Shown here piece by piece: positions 35,480 to 44,460 of a DNA stretch of 64,000 nucleotides (positions are counted from its first letter, which is position 1; the number at the start of each line of letters is the position of its first letter). A model generated the notes under the pieces. It ran no database searches and was not told where the DNA came from. It worked only from the letters and a program-made list of their open reading frames with translations. This stretch comes from Secundilactobacillus folii (GTDB lineage: Bacteria > Bacillota > Bacilli > Lactobacillales > Lactobacillaceae). The stretch covers positions 1-64,000 of the forward strand of contig NZ_WNJO01000007.1 in the NCBI RefSeq assembly GCF_009720675.1, read 5' to 3'. Position numbers and translations under genes: made by a program.

Positions 35480-35584
35480 TCTGCCCAAGACTCAGGCGGC
35501 GAAAGCCTTAATATGACCTGCCGAGGAGATGTGAAATTAGTTTTACATTTCTCTCTATGTCTGGGTGACATAGGGATTTTTTAT
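35480..35584 (+). promoter_or_regulatory. Ribosomal protein L10 leader with terminator
   Basis: The block GCCCAAGACTCAGGCGG ... CTTAATATGACCTGCCGAGGA (about 35483-35526) is the conserved L10(L12)4 binding leader: a three-way junction closed by CAGGC/GCCTG-type pairing. It is followed by the hairpin CTCTATGTC / GACATAGGG (about 35553-35574) and T6, an intrinsic terminator. L10-L12 binding to the leader is expected to favour termination and so limit rplJ-rplL expression. Confidence 0.85.
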
Positions 35585-35612
35585 TCCTAAAATAATTCAG
35601 GAGGTGAAACTA

Positions 35613-36116
35613 ATGAGTAAAGAAACTATTGCAATCAAGGCTAAACAAGTTGATGAAGTGACTGAACGTTTTAATAACGCCCAATCAGCTATCGTTGTTG
35701 ACTATCGTGGTCTAACGGTTGCAGAAGTGACTGACTTACGTAAGCAATTACGTGATGCTGGTGTATCAATGAGCGTCATCAAGAACAAAGTTTTGACCCG
35801 TGCCGCTGATAAGGCTGGCTATGGTGATTTGAATGATGTCTTTGCCGGACCAACAGCCGTTGCATTCTCAGATGAAGATGCAATTGCACCCGCAAAGATC
35901 TTGAAGAAGTTTGCTGACAGCCATGATGCCTTGGAAATCAAGGGTGGTATGGTTGAACAGAAGGTTGCTTCAATTGATGACATTAACACTTATGCTACGA
36001 TGCCAAGTCGTGAAGACTTGTTATCAATGCTTGCTAGTGCCTTGTCTGATCCAATGCGTAAAATTGCGCGTGCGGTTAAGGCAATCGCTGACAAGGGTGA
36101 TGGCGAAGCTGCCTAA
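35613..36116 (+). CDS. rplJ: 50S ribosomal protein L10
   Basis: Anchors L12 dimers on the ribosomal stalk. It is 167 residues: [22 protein letters not shown]-like N-terminal domain ([10 protein letters not shown]) and a C-terminal helix for L12 binding. The ATG at 35613 has CAGGAGGTG upstream. Controlled by the leader at 35480-35584. Confidence 0.97.
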   Translation: MSKETIAIKAKQVDEVTERFNNAQSAIVVDYRGLTVAEVTDLRKQLRDAGVSMSVIKNKVLTRAADKAGYGDLNDVFAGPTAVAFSDEDAIAPAKILKKFADSHDALEIKGGMVEQKVASIDDINTYATMPSREDLLSMLASALSDPMRKIARAVKAIADKGDGEAA

Positions 36117-36163
36117 CCTAGAATTATTACTAACTATCCCAATATAAAATGGAGGAAACAAAA

Positions 36164-36526
36164 ATGGCTTTTGATAAAGACTCAATTATTGCTTCATTAA
36201 AAGAAGCATCAATTTCTGATTTAAACGACCTTGTTAAGGCAATCGAAGACGAATTCGATGTCTCAGCTGCTGCTCCAGTTGCTGGTGGTGCTGGTGGCGA
36301 CGCTGGTGCAACTAAGGATTCTTACGACGTTGAATTAACTGAATCTGGTGACCAAAAGGTTAAGGCTATCAAAGCTGTCCGTGAAATCACTGGTCTTGGT
36401 TTGAAGGACGCTAAGGGTCTTGTTGATAACGTACCTTCAATCATCAAGGAAGGCGTTTCAGAAGACGAAGCTAACGATCTTAAAGCTCAGCTTGAAGAAG
36501 TTGGTGGCGTAGTTACCCTTAAGTAA
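36164..36526 (+). CDS. rplL: 50S ribosomal protein L7/L12
   Basis: Stalk protein that recruits translation factors. It is 120 residues: an N-terminal dimerisation domain, an Ala/Gly-rich hinge ([14 protein letters not shown]) and a C-terminal domain ([23 protein letters not shown]). The ATG at 36164 follows GGAGG. Strong terminator downstream. Confidence 0.97.
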   Translation: MAFDKDSIIASLKEASISDLNDLVKAIEDEFDVSAAAPVAGGAGGDAGATKDSYDVELTESGDQKVKAIKAVREITGLGLKDAKGLVDNVPSIIKEGVSEDEANDLKAQLEEVGGVVTLK

Positions 36527-36542
36527 TTTAAGGTGACTGCTT

Positions 36543-36580
36543 AAAGCCGTTGTGCGATTATTCGTACAACGGCTTTTTTG
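36543..36580 (+). terminator. Terminator of the rplJL operon
   Basis: Perfect stem AAAGCCGTTGT / ACAACGGCTTT followed by T-rich sequence. Confidence 0.9.
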
Positions 36581-36980
36581 GTTGAAGGTTAAATTCGTCA
36601 ATTCTCTGTGAAGCGACTGGCGAAACTGTCCGTCCTAAAGAAATTCGTCTTTATACTTCTGCTCATGGTGCTCATAGACGACTTTGGACTGGTCCTAGAC
36701 CATCTCCCAAGGACGACAACAACCGTTGCTTACAGGTTGATAATACAGCTTGTGATTGACAGAAGGGCTGGGTAACTATACCCACATTGGTAAGCATCTA
36801 ACGGGTTTCTTAACACCAAGGAGTTAGAAAGACTGCTCGATTTTGAAACTAGATCTGTTCTAAAGTTGAGCTAAAGCTCAGGTTTCGGTTCTGTAAGTAA
36901 ATAGCGTCGTAGATTCCAAACTAGGAATCTACGACGCTATTTACTTATAGCCCTGAATCTAAACGAGTTTCGTTACACTA
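36581..36980. other. Intergenic region between rplL and nrdF
   Basis: About 400 bases without a gene I can support. The last part (about 36860-36975) is copy 2 of the dispersed palindromic element. The first 280 bases hold only a 55-codon frame without a ribosome site and show no recognised RNA. Confidence 0.6.
36860..36975. repeat. Dispersed palindromic element, copy 2
   Basis: The core is a perfect 24-bp inverted repeat (36894-36917 with 36924-36947) around a 6-base loop, AAACTA. The left flank CTAAAGCTCAGGTTTCGG and right flank CTGAATCTAAACGAGTTT align with the flanks of the elements at about 10.15 and 62.45 kb, though the stem sequence itself is different. It could also act as a terminator for nrdF on the minus strand. 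Confidence 0.7.
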
Positions 36981-37937
36981 CTAAATATCATAATCACTAT
37001 CTTGCATTGCTTCAACGTTACCTAACAGATAACCATTACCAACTTGTGAGAAGAAGTCATGGTTGGCTGTAGTCGTTGAGATTCCGTTCATCACGATTGG
37101 ATTAACATCATCTGCCGTATCAGGGAACAGTGGATCCTGACCTAAGTTCATGAGCGCTTTATTCGCGTTATACCGGATAAAGGTTAAGACTTGATCAGTC
37201 CAACCAACTTGGTCATAAACTAGATGGGTGTACTTTTCTTCGTTTTCGTATAATTCATACAAGAAATTAAACATCCAATCCTTTAATTCTTGCTGTTCAT
37301 TTTCACCGAGTTGGTTAAAGCCAACCTGGAACTTATAACCGATGTAGGTGCCGTGGACTGATTCATCACGGAGGATCAATTTAATGATTTCAGCCACGTT
37401 GGCTAGCTTATTGTGTCCTAAGTAATACAAAGGCGTGAAGAAACCAGAATAAAACAGGAAAGTTTCGAGAAAGACATTCGCAATCTTCTTTTTCAGTGGG
37501 TGACCATCATCGTGGTACAAATCACGAATTCGAAGTGCTTTGTTTTGTAAAAATTCCTCACTATCGCTCCAGTCAAAAATTTCGTCAATTTCTTCTGGTG
37601 TGTTTAAGGTACTAAAAATTGAAGAATAACTCTTTGCGTGCACGGATTCCATGAACTGAATGTTATTTAACACAGCGGTTTCGTGTTGCGTCTGTGTATC
37701 TTTCCGAAGGGATGCCATGCCGTCTTGGGACTGCAAGGTGTCCAGAAGGGTCAGGCCACCGAAAACGTGTCCCACGACCCATTGGTGTTTGTCGTCAAGT
37801 CCGCGCCAATCATCTAAATCATTTGAGAGGGGAATTCGAGTATCCAACCAAAATTGTTCAGTCAGTTTTTCCCAGGTTGCCTTGTCAATCATGTCATCGA
37901 CAGCGTTCCAATTAATTGCTCGATATGATTCTGCCAT
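36981..37937 (-). CDS. nrdF: Ribonucleotide reductase class Ib, beta subunit
   Basis: Provides the tyrosyl radical for class Ib reduction of ribonucleoside diphosphates; in vivo usually a Mn2-Y cofactor. It is 318 residues. Metal-binding motifs include ESVHAKSYSSIF and RDESVHGTYIGYKF. The C-terminus (MQDSDYDI) is acidic, as needed for docking on NrdE. It is the third gene of nrdH-nrdE-nrdF on this strand. nrdI, which encodes the flavodoxin that makes the oxidant for Mn loading, is not adjacent. Confidence 0.96.
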   Translation of the reverse strand: MAESYRAINWNAVDDMIDKATWEKLTEQFWLDTRIPLSNDLDDWRGLDDKHQWVVGHVFGGLTLLDTLQSQDGMASLRKDTQTQHETAVLNNIQFMESVHAKSYSSIFSTLNTPEEIDEIFDWSDSEEFLQNKALRIRDLYHDDGHPLKKKIANVFLETFLFYSGFFTPLYYLGHNKLANVAEIIKLILRDESVHGTYIGYKFQVGFNQLGENEQQELKDWMFNFLYELYENEEKYTHLVYDQVGWTDQVLTFIRYNANKALMNLGQDPLFPDTADDVNPIVMNGISTTTANHDFFSQVGNGYLLGNVEAMQDSDYDI

Positions 37938-38005
37938 TACATAAACTCCTTTTTGCGTTTAAACTGCCAGTTTGATATCTTAATGTTTGCCAAATGTTAA
38001 GTTGA

Positions 38006-40177
38006 CTAAATGACGCAACTTTCACATTGGTTAGCACCAATCTCACTATCATCATCGGTGAATGTCCGGACGTAGTAGATCGATTTGAGTCCCTTCTTAT
38101 GGGCGTAATTTCTCAAAATACTGAGGTCACGAGTCGTCATCTTATTAGTTCGACCGTTCTTCCACTCATACAAGCCTTCAGGAATCGTTGAACGCATGAA
38201 GAGCGTCATGCTCATTCCCTGGTCTACGTGTTGCTGTGCTGCAGCATAAACGTCAATTACTTTACGCATGTCAGTGTCGTAAGCTGACTTGTAATATGGT
38301 AAGGTTTCGTTTGAAAGGTATGGGGCGGGATAGTAAATATTGCCGATCTTCTTTTCCTGTCGTTCTTCAATTCGATTAATGATCGGGTGAAGACTGGCAG
38401 TCGTATCGTTGATGTAAGAGATTGAACCATTTGGCGCCACGGCCAATCGGTTCTGGTGATACAAACCATCTTTCATGACAGCTTCTTTTAGGGCTTTCCA
38501 GTCAGCGGCTGTAGGAATGAAAGTATCTTTGAATAGTGCCTTGACCTTATCAGATTGCGGCATGAATTCACCGGTTTGATTTGTGTATTTGTCAAAGTAA
38601 CTGCCGTTAGCATAATCACTCTTCTCAAAGTTGTAGAAGGTGGTCTTGCGTTCCTTAGCAATCTCGTTAGAAGCTTTTAGAGTCCAGTAGTTCAGCAACA
38701 TAAAGTAAATATTTGTAAATTCAATGGTTTCTGGATCACCGTACATCATTTGATTCTTAGCAAAGAAGCTGTGCAGTCCCATGGCACCTAGGCCAATCGT
38801 ATGGCCTAGTTTGTTACCATTTTGGATGGAAGGAACAACGTCAATATCCGAGTGATCGGTAATGAAAGTCAGTGCCCGAACCATTGTCTCCACCGAGTGG
38901 CCGAAGTTAGGACTCTGCATTAAATTAACAATATTAGTTGATCCTAGGTTGCAGGAAATGTCACGACCCATTTGAATGTAGTGTTGGGTGTTATCCACCG
39001 TCGATGGGGTTTGAACCTGTAAAATTTCTGAGCAGAGATTACTCATGACGATTCGGCCATCAATCGGGTTATCCCGGTTAGCGGTGTCAACGTTAATAAT
39101 GTAAGGATAACCAGATTCCTGTTGCAGTTTGCCAATTTCAGTTTCCAACTCACGAGCTGGCAACTTCTTTTTATGGATCGCATCGTTAGCAACCATATGA
39201 TCGTATTCTTTGGTAATGTCTACGTAACTAAATGGGACGCCGTATTCCCGCTCCACGTCGTATGGGCTGAATAAGTACATGTCTTGGTTGTCGCGGCACA
39301 GTTCGTAGAATTTATCTGGAACTGTGACACCAAGCGAAAGGGTCTTCAAACGAATCTTTTCGTCGGCGTTTTCTTTCTTTGCCGACAAAAAGGCAATGAT
39401 ATCAGGGTGGAAGACGCTAAGATAAACCACACCAGCACCTTGACGTTGACCCAGTTGGTTAGAATAGGAAAAACTATCCTCTAACAGTTTCATGACTGGT
39501 ACAACACCGCTAGCTGCGCCTTCGATGTTTTTGATTGGATCACCAGCACCCCGCAGATTTGAGAGGTTGATGCCAACACCGCCACCAATTCGTGATAGTT
39601 GAAGAGCAGAGTTGATTGTTCGACCAATGGTATTCATATCATCCGTGGTTTGAATCAAGAAACATGAGACTAACTCACCACGCTGCTTTCGCCCGGCGTT
39701 TAAAAAACTCGGCGTTGCCGGTTGGTAACGTTGATGGATAATCTCATCGGCTAGGTCCATGGCTAATTTTTCATCGCCATCCGCAAAGTACAGTGCGTTC
39801 ATTGCGACACGGTCAATGAAGTTCTCCAAATAATAGTCGTTATCGTTGGTGCGTAGTGCGTACTGTGCGTAAAATTTGTAAGCAGCCATAAAGGATTTGA
39901 AGTGAAAATCCTGAGACTTTAAATAATCGTATAGTGACTCAATGAATTTAAATTGATATTTGTTATAAAAACCGGTTTCAATGTAATGATTCTCTAACAA
40001 GTAGTTAAAGCGGTCTTGTAAGGAATCAAACTTCATCGTGTTGGGTTCAACGTTTTGAGTCAGAAAAGCTTGCAGCGCTTCTTGATCCTTGTTCAGTGGG
40101 ATCTGACCATCTACCGGAATGTTGATTTCGTTATTGAGGTCATAATAGGTGACATCCTTTAGATCTTTTAAACTCAT
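38006..40177 (-). CDS. nrdE: Ribonucleotide reductase class Ib, alpha subunit
   Basis: Catalytic subunit making deoxyribonucleotides, 723 residues. It has the class Ib pattern: PATPSFLNAGRKQRGELVSCFL, SRIGGGVGINLSNLRGAGDPIKN, the NLCSEI motif, APNGSISYINDTTASLHPI and the C-terminal redox pair CESC. It lacks the long N-terminal ATP cone of class Ia. It lies between nrdH and nrdF. Confidence 0.97.
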   Translation of the reverse strand: MSLKDLKDVTYYDLNNEINIPVDGQIPLNKDQEALQAFLTQNVEPNTMKFDSLQDRFNYLLENHYIETGFYNKYQFKFIESLYDYLKSQDFHFKSFMAAYKFYAQYALRTNDNDYYLENFIDRVAMNALYFADGDEKLAMDLADEIIHQRYQPATPSFLNAGRKQRGELVSCFLIQTTDDMNTIGRTINSALQLSRIGGGVGINLSNLRGAGDPIKNIEGAASGVVPVMKLLEDSFSYSNQLGQRQGAGVVYLSVFHPDIIAFLSAKKENADEKIRLKTLSLGVTVPDKFYELCRDNQDMYLFSPYDVEREYGVPFSYVDITKEYDHMVANDAIHKKKLPARELETEIGKLQQESGYPYIINVDTANRDNPIDGRIVMSNLCSEILQVQTPSTVDNTQHYIQMGRDISCNLGSTNIVNLMQSPNFGHSVETMVRALTFITDHSDIDVVPSIQNGNKLGHTIGLGAMGLHSFFAKNQMMYGDPETIEFTNIYFMLLNYWTLKASNEIAKERKTTFYNFEKSDYANGSYFDKYTNQTGEFMPQSDKVKALFKDTFIPTAADWKALKEAVMKDGLYHQNRLAVAPNGSISYINDTTASLHPIINRIEERQEKKIGNIYYPAPYLSNETLPYYKSAYDTDMRKVIDVYAAAQQHVDQGMSMTLFMRSTIPEGLYEWKNGRTNKMTTRDLSILRNYAHKKGLKSIYYVRTFTDDDSEIGANQCESCVI

Positions 40178-40275
40178 TTTTCAACTCACTCTTTTCTCTT
40201 AGTGGTAAATTCAGTAAAATAAAAAAGGTGACGTTTTCTGGTACCCAGAATACGCCACCTTAATGCCTGCGTATG

Positions 40276-40503
40276 TTAAATCGCCAGTTGTTTTAATTTA
40301 TCTGGTCTGAAACCGCTGAACTGAGCACTTTCAGTCTCAATAACGGGCAGGGATTGAAAGCCCCGGTCCTTAAGATAATCAACGTACTGTGGGCTTTCGT
40401 TAATATTGTGTTCAATAAAATCGACGTGGTGCTCCGTTAAAAAGCGCTTAGTCATTTTGCATTGCATGCAATTATTCCGTGAATATACTGTCACTTTTGC
40501 CAT
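40276..40503 (-). CDS. nrdH: Glutaredoxin-like NrdH redoxin
   Basis: Small electron donor for NrdEF, 75 residues. The active site is CMQC in VTVYSRNNCMQCKMTKRFL, and SLPVIET is the cis-Pro loop. The C-terminal SGFRPDKL is typical of NrdH rather than glutaredoxin. The ATG at 40501-40503 has AGGAGAG upstream. First gene of the nrd operon. Confidence 0.95.
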   Translation of the reverse strand: MAKVTVYSRNNCMQCKMTKRFLTEHHVDFIEHNINESPQYVDYLKDRGFQSLPVIETESAQFSGFRPDKLKQLAI

Positions 40504-40574
40504 TAGAATCACTCTCCTATGTAATTTCTCAATAGTTAGAGTTTACACCTGTGAGTGAAAAATTCAAGCCTGAA

Positions 40575-40622
40575 CCACTATATTTTGTGTCTATTTTTAA
40601 ATTTAAACACAAAATATAGTGA
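40575..40622. promoter_or_regulatory. Two NrdR boxes before nrdHEF
   Basis: CACTATATTTTGTGT (40576-40590) and ACACAAAATATAGTG (40607-40621) each match the NrdR box at about 14 of 16 positions in the extended 16-base view. They start 31 bases apart, about three helical turns, the usual NrdR spacing. They are also exact inverted copies of each other. NrdR would repress the operon when dATP is high. tadA lies divergently 75 bases away. Confidence 0.82.
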
Positions 40623-40697
40623 AGTGACAGTGCTTAGAGGTATTAGAGTAACGACATTTATTATGGCCATTCTTTGGCCGTCAGTCAAGGAGATATA

Positions 40698-41192
40698 ATG
40701 GAAAAAACGGATGAATATTTTATGCGGCAGGCGTTGCTGGAAGCCCATAAGGCCGCCTTGATCGGTGAAGTTCCAATTGGCGCTGTCGTTGTGCATAATG
40801 GTGAAATCATTGGTCGTGGTCACAACCTCAGAGAACACAGTCAGCAAGCTGCAGACCACGCAGAAATGCTGGCCATTATGGAAGCTAATCAGGTTCTTCA
40901 CAGTTGGCGGTTAGTCGACTGTGATCTATACGTGACGTTAGAGCCCTGCGTGATGTGCAGTGGCGCAATCATTAACTCACGGATTGAAAATTTAATTTTT
41001 GGTGCGAAGGATCCTAAGGCGGGGGCGGTGACCACACTATATAGGGTGTTAGATGATGATCGGTTAAATCACCAGGTGAACGTTAAGGCGGGCATTCTGG
41101 CAGATGAATCAGCGCAAATGCTAAAGACTTTTTTTAAAGCGGCCCGAAAACGAAATAAAAAGCGCCGTTTGAGTCGGTCAGTTTCATCATAA
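40698..41192 (+). CDS. tadA: tRNA-specific adenosine deaminase
   Basis: Converts A34 to inosine in tRNA-Arg(ACG). It is 164 residues. The zinc site is HAEM (H54, with proton-shuttling E56) and PCVMC (C84, C87). The tail is basic (RKRNKKRRLSR). AAGGAG precedes the ATG at 40698. The SRP RNA follows, as in B. subtilis. Its presence matters for the tRNA-Leu(AAG) at 15277. Confidence 0.95.
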   Translation: MEKTDEYFMRQALLEAHKAALIGEVPIGAVVVHNGEIIGRGHNLREHSQQAADHAEMLAIMEANQVLHSWRLVDCDLYVTLEPCVMCSGAIINSRIENLIFGAKDPKAGAVTTLYRVLDDDRLNHQVNVKAGILADESAQMLKTFFKAARKRNKKRRLSRSVSS

Positions 41193-41249
41193 ACTCATCT
41201 TTTTTAGTTGGCATTTAAGCTGAAATATGCTACAGTATAAAGTGCCGCA

Positions 41250-41345
41250 AGGCCTTGGGGCAAGGGCGGCCTTACGAATCGTGTCAGGTCCGGAAGGAAG
41301 CAGCACTAAGTACGTGTCACTTTGTGCTCCAAGTTGATATGCCAA
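41250..41345 (+). ncRNA. ffs: Signal recognition particle RNA (small 4.5S-like)
   Basis: The conserved domain IV hairpin is present: GTGTCAGGTCCGGAAGGAAGCAGCAC at about 41281-41306 in pieces (GTCAGGTCCGGAAGG, then AAGCAGC), with the GGAA tetraloop that binds Ffh. Outer strands CTTGGGGCA (about 41254-41263) and TGCTCCAAG (about 41325-41333) can pair and close the molecule. A -10-like TACAGT lies about 20 bases upstream and a terminator follows. The exact ends are estimated. Confidence 0.9.
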
Positions 41346-41349
41346 TAAT

Positions 41350-41390
41350 GAGGGCGGAACAAAACCAGGGTTTTGTTGCCGTCCTCTTCT
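41350..41390 (+). terminator. Terminator of SRP RNA
   Basis: Stem GAGGGCGGAACAAAAC / GTTTTGTTGCCGTCCTC around CAGG, followed by a T-rich stretch. Confidence 0.85.
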
Positions 41391-41496
41391 TATACTTTTT
41401 TTACGATCTGAAGGAGTAGTATTTGACTGCCAAACACTATATAATGTTTGTCAGTGAGTTTTTGAGACAGTTAATAAGAATCGAGGGAATGCAGTC

Positions 41497-43239
41497 ATGA
41501 GTTACCAAGCCTTATATCGGGTATGGCGGCCGCAGCGTTTTGATGAGGTAATTGGCCAGACGCTGATCACCCAGACGTTGAAGAACGCCATTAAAACGAA
41601 ACAAATTAGTCATGCCTACCTATTTGCGGGCCCCCGTGGAACGGGCAAGACCTCGATGGCCAAGATTTTTGCAAAGGCGGTTAATTGTCAGTTTCAAAAA
41701 GATGGCGAACCGTGCAACGAATGCGAGACCTGTAAGGCAATTACTAAGGGAACGTTAAACGATGTGATCGAGATTGACGCGGCCTCTAATAACGGGGTCG
41801 AAGAGATTCGTGACATTCGTGATAAGGTCAAATATGCGCCAACCGAAGCCGACTATAAAGTTTATATCATTGATGAAGTACACATGCTTTCTACCGGTGC
41901 TTTTAACGCCTTGCTGAAGACTTTGGAAGAACCACCAGCAAACGTGATCTTTATTTTAGCAACAACGGAACCCCATAAGATTCCTGCAACCATTATTTCG
42001 AGGACTCAGCGGTTTGACTTCAAGCAGATTCAAGCAAAAGATAGTCTTGAACGAATGGCACACATCCTTAAAGAAAAGGATTTGAAGTACGATGAGGAAG
42101 CCTTGAAGGTCATTGCTAAGGCTTCTGAAGGCGGCATGCGAGACGCTTTGAGTATTTTGGATCAGGTCATATCCTTTGGTGATGATACGGTGACTCTTGA
42201 TAACGCGCTACTTGTTACTGGGGCGGTGCGTAAGCAGTTACTGGTCAAATACCTGATACAGGTGATGCAACAAGATACCCAAGCAGCGTTATTGACTGTT
42301 CACGATATTTTAGCTGATGGCAAGGATCCTGAGCGTTTTACTGAGGACCTCGTTAACTTGACTCGCGACCTATTGCTTTATCAGCAGTCGCCGGAGTTAG
42401 TGACCCAGATTGAAATGGATCAGGTTGATTCTGACTTCAAAAAATTAGCGTCAGAGGCCACTCCTCAGCAATTGTATACGATCATTGATGATTTAAATGA
42501 TATTCAGCAGCAGATGCGGTTTACAACTCATGAAGACGTTTATCTTGAAGTCCTGACTGTTCGGCTTGCAGGTCCACAAAAGGCTGCTGCACCAGCGCAG
42601 ACACAAGCTCCTGCTGACTCAGCGACCATTGAGCGACTGCAACATGAGATCAGTAATCTCAAGCAAACGGTTGAAAGCCTTCAGCAGACTGCCGCCACTG
42701 CGACTCCAGCCAAATTGCAAACGGTTAAGACAACGCCAAAACCGAAGCGCACGAAGGTCAATCTGAGTCAGGTCTACCCAATTTTGGGTGCTGCAACGCG
42801 ACAGGATCTATCTGCTCTCCAAGAAATTTGGCCGGACCTGATGAATATTTTGTCGATCCCGCAGCGTTCGATAATGGGGGTCTCGAAGCCGGTTGCAGCT
42901 AGTCCTAAGGGTGCTATCATTGCGTTTGACTACGCTTTCTTGCAACAGCGGGCTAATGGTGATCAGGAACTGATCGATGCACTGGAAAACGGCCTTGACC
43001 GTTTGATGCATAAGGTTCCCAAATTAGAATTTGTTCCGGCCGATCAGTGGCCTCAGATTCGAAAGGATTATTTGCAGCAACACCAAGTTGCCGCACGAGA
43101 AGATGATTCTGAGGAAACTCAAGAGGTCCACACGGCTTCATCGGCGGAACCAGTGAAATCTGAAGCGAATGATGATCCGGTGGTTTCAAAAGCCAAGCAG
43201 TTGTTTGGTGACGACGTGATCGATGTTAAATCAGACTAA
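41497..43239 (+). CDS. dnaX: DNA polymerase III gamma/tau subunit
   Basis: Clamp-loader ATPase, 580 residues. Walker A GPRGTGKT is at 45-52, the zinc site uses C64, C73, C76 and C79, and DEVH is the Walker B. An AAA+ domain (1-220), collar domain and a low-complexity linker (about 355-420, Ala/Gln/Pro-rich) follow, then a tau-type C-terminus. I saw no obvious slippery run for a gamma frameshift. ybaB and recR follow. Confidence 0.96.
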   Translation: MSYQALYRVWRPQRFDEVIGQTLITQTLKNAIKTKQISHAYLFAGPRGTGKTSMAKIFAKAVNCQFQKDGEPCNECETCKAITKGTLNDVIEIDAASNNGVEEIRDIRDKVKYAPTEADYKVYIIDEVHMLSTGAFNALLKTLEEPPANVIFILATTEPHKIPATIISRTQRFDFKQIQAKDSLERMAHILKEKDLKYDEEALKVIAKASEGGMRDALSILDQVISFGDDTVTLDNALLVTGAVRKQLLVKYLIQVMQQDTQAALLTVHDILADGKDPERFTEDLVNLTRDLLLYQQSPELVTQIEMDQVDSDFKKLASEATPQQLYTIIDDLNDIQQQMRFTTHEDVYLEVLTVRLAGPQKAAAPAQTQAPADSATIERLQHEISNLKQTVESLQQTAATATPAKLQTVKTTPKPKRTKVNLSQVYPILGAATRQDLSALQEIWPDLMNILSIPQRSIMGVSKPVAASPKGAIIAFDYAFLQQRANGDQELIDALENGLDRLMHKVPKLEFVPADQWPQIRKDYLQQHQVAAREDDSEETQEVHTASSAEPVKSEANDDPVVSKAKQLFGDDVIDVKSD

Positions 43240-43261
43240 AAATGAAGGACGGTATACGATA

Positions 43262-43576
43262 ATGATGCGTGGAAATAGGAATATGGGTAACATGATGAAG
43301 CAAATGAAGAAGATGGAAAAACAGCTTGCTGAAGAACAAAAGATTATGGAGAGCAAGACCTATACTGGAACGTCACCGGATGAATTAGTCAAGGCGACCT
43401 TCACAGGAAAACGCGAAATGACGGATTTGACCATTGACCCCAAGGCCATCGACCCAGATGACCCAGATATGTTAAGCGATTTAATTATGGCAGCAGTCAA
43501 TGCGGCGCTCAAACAAATTGATGATGAGGGCAAGCAAACGTTGGGCAAATACACGAATAATTTACCCGGTATGTAA
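43262..43576 (+). CDS. YbaB/EbfC family nucleoid-associated protein
   Basis: A small DNA-binding protein of 104 residues, a homologue of B. subtilis YaaK. MRGNRNMGNMMKQMKKMEKQLAEEQ is the typical Met/Lys-rich N-terminus and DLIMAAVNAALKQ the C-terminal dimer helix. Two adjacent ATGs (43262, 43265) are possible; the ribosome site is distant (GAAGGA about 15 bases upstream). Lies between dnaX and recR as expected. Confidence 0.9.
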   Translation: MMRGNRNMGNMMKQMKKMEKQLAEEQKIMESKTYTGTSPDELVKATFTGKREMTDLTIDPKAIDPDDPDMLSDLIMAAVNAALKQIDDEGKQTLGKYTNNLPGM

Positions 43577-43604
43577 ATTGGTAATGAAGGAGTGATTGGT
43601 AACT

Positions 43605-44204
43605 ATGCAATACCCAGAACCAATTGCGCAACTGATCGATAGTTATATGAAACTACCAGGTATTGGTCAAAAGACCGCTACCCGGCTGGCTTTTTATACG
43701 ATTGATATGAATGGCGACGACGTCACTCGTTTTGCGAAGTCGCTGATATCGGCAAAGCGGGATCTACATTTTTGCTCAATCTGTGGTAATATCACGGAAA
43801 ATGATCCCTGTGATATTTGCCGTGACAAGACTCGTGACCAGAGTCAGATTTTGGTTGTGGAACAGGCTAAAGATATTATGACGTTGGAAAAAATGAAGGA
43901 GTATCACGGCCTGTATCACGTACTGAATGGTGTTCTTTCACCGATTGAAGGTAAGGGTCCTGAAGACTTGAACATGGCTAGTCTTTTAAAACGATTGCAG
44001 TCCAACGACGCCGTTAAGGAAGTTATTATCGCAACCAATGCAACTCCTGAGGGCGAGGCCACTGCGATGTATCTGTCACGGCTGATCAAACCGGCAGGCA
44101 TCAAAGTCACTCGCTTGGCGCATGGCTTGTCAGTTGGCAGTGATATTGAATACGCTGATGAAATGACGCTGTATAAAGCGGTCGAAGGCCGTACGGAAAT
44201 GTAA
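43605..44204 (+). CDS. recR: Recombination protein RecR
   Basis: Works with RecO/RecF to load RecA at gaps. It is 199 residues: an HhH ([18 protein letters not shown]), a zinc finger [16 protein letters not shown] and a Toprim domain ([15 protein letters not shown] ... [13 protein letters not shown]). The ATG at 43605 is preferred because [21 protein letters not shown] is the family N-terminus. Confidence 0.96.
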   Translation: MQYPEPIAQLIDSYMKLPGIGQKTATRLAFYTIDMNGDDVTRFAKSLISAKRDLHFCSICGNITENDPCDICRDKTRDQSQILVVEQAKDIMTLEKMKEYHGLYHVLNGVLSPIEGKGPEDLNMASLLKRLQSNDAVKEVIIATNATPEGEATAMYLSRLIKPAGIKVTRLAHGLSVGSDIEYADEMTLYKAVEGRTEM

Positions 44205-44217
44205 GGATGTGAATGCC

Positions 44218-44460
44218 TTGTTTGGAAATCGAAAACGCCACATTAAACAAGAATATGATAACCAGTTGTTGACGACCATTGAACACGCGAAGGAAGAATG
44301 GGATCACGCCAAGCAAACCGAGCTTGCGATCGCGGATGTTGACGAAGAAATTACTGCTCAAACGGCGTTAGCTCGGCAAAAGTACCTCTTTTTATACCGT
44401 GAAGCACGGTTACGTCACGTTCGCGGCCAGCATATTCAGCCGTCAGTGTTTGATTTTTAA
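44218..44460 (+). CDS. yaaL: YaaL family protein (DUF2508)
   Basis: An 80-residue, highly charged helical protein found after recR in Firmicutes; function unknown. The conserved core is EEWDHAKQTE ... ARQKYLFLYREARLRHV. The start is taken as TTG at 44218, 10 bases after AAGGA; an in-frame GTG at 44209 is only one base from that site. Confidence 0.85.
   Translation: MFGNRKRHIKQEYDNQLLTTIEHAKEEWDHAKQTELAIADVDEEITAQTALARQKYLFLYREARLRHVRGQHIQPSVFDF

Noticed and set aside
36608-36775. A 55-codon frame between rplL and nrdF
   Set aside because: No ribosome site, no recognisable product, and it lies in a region of degraded-looking intergenic sequence.
42560-42760. Programmed frameshift in dnaX
   Set aside because: No A6-G type slippery run with a downstream stem was seen; the frame is open to a full-length tau-like product.
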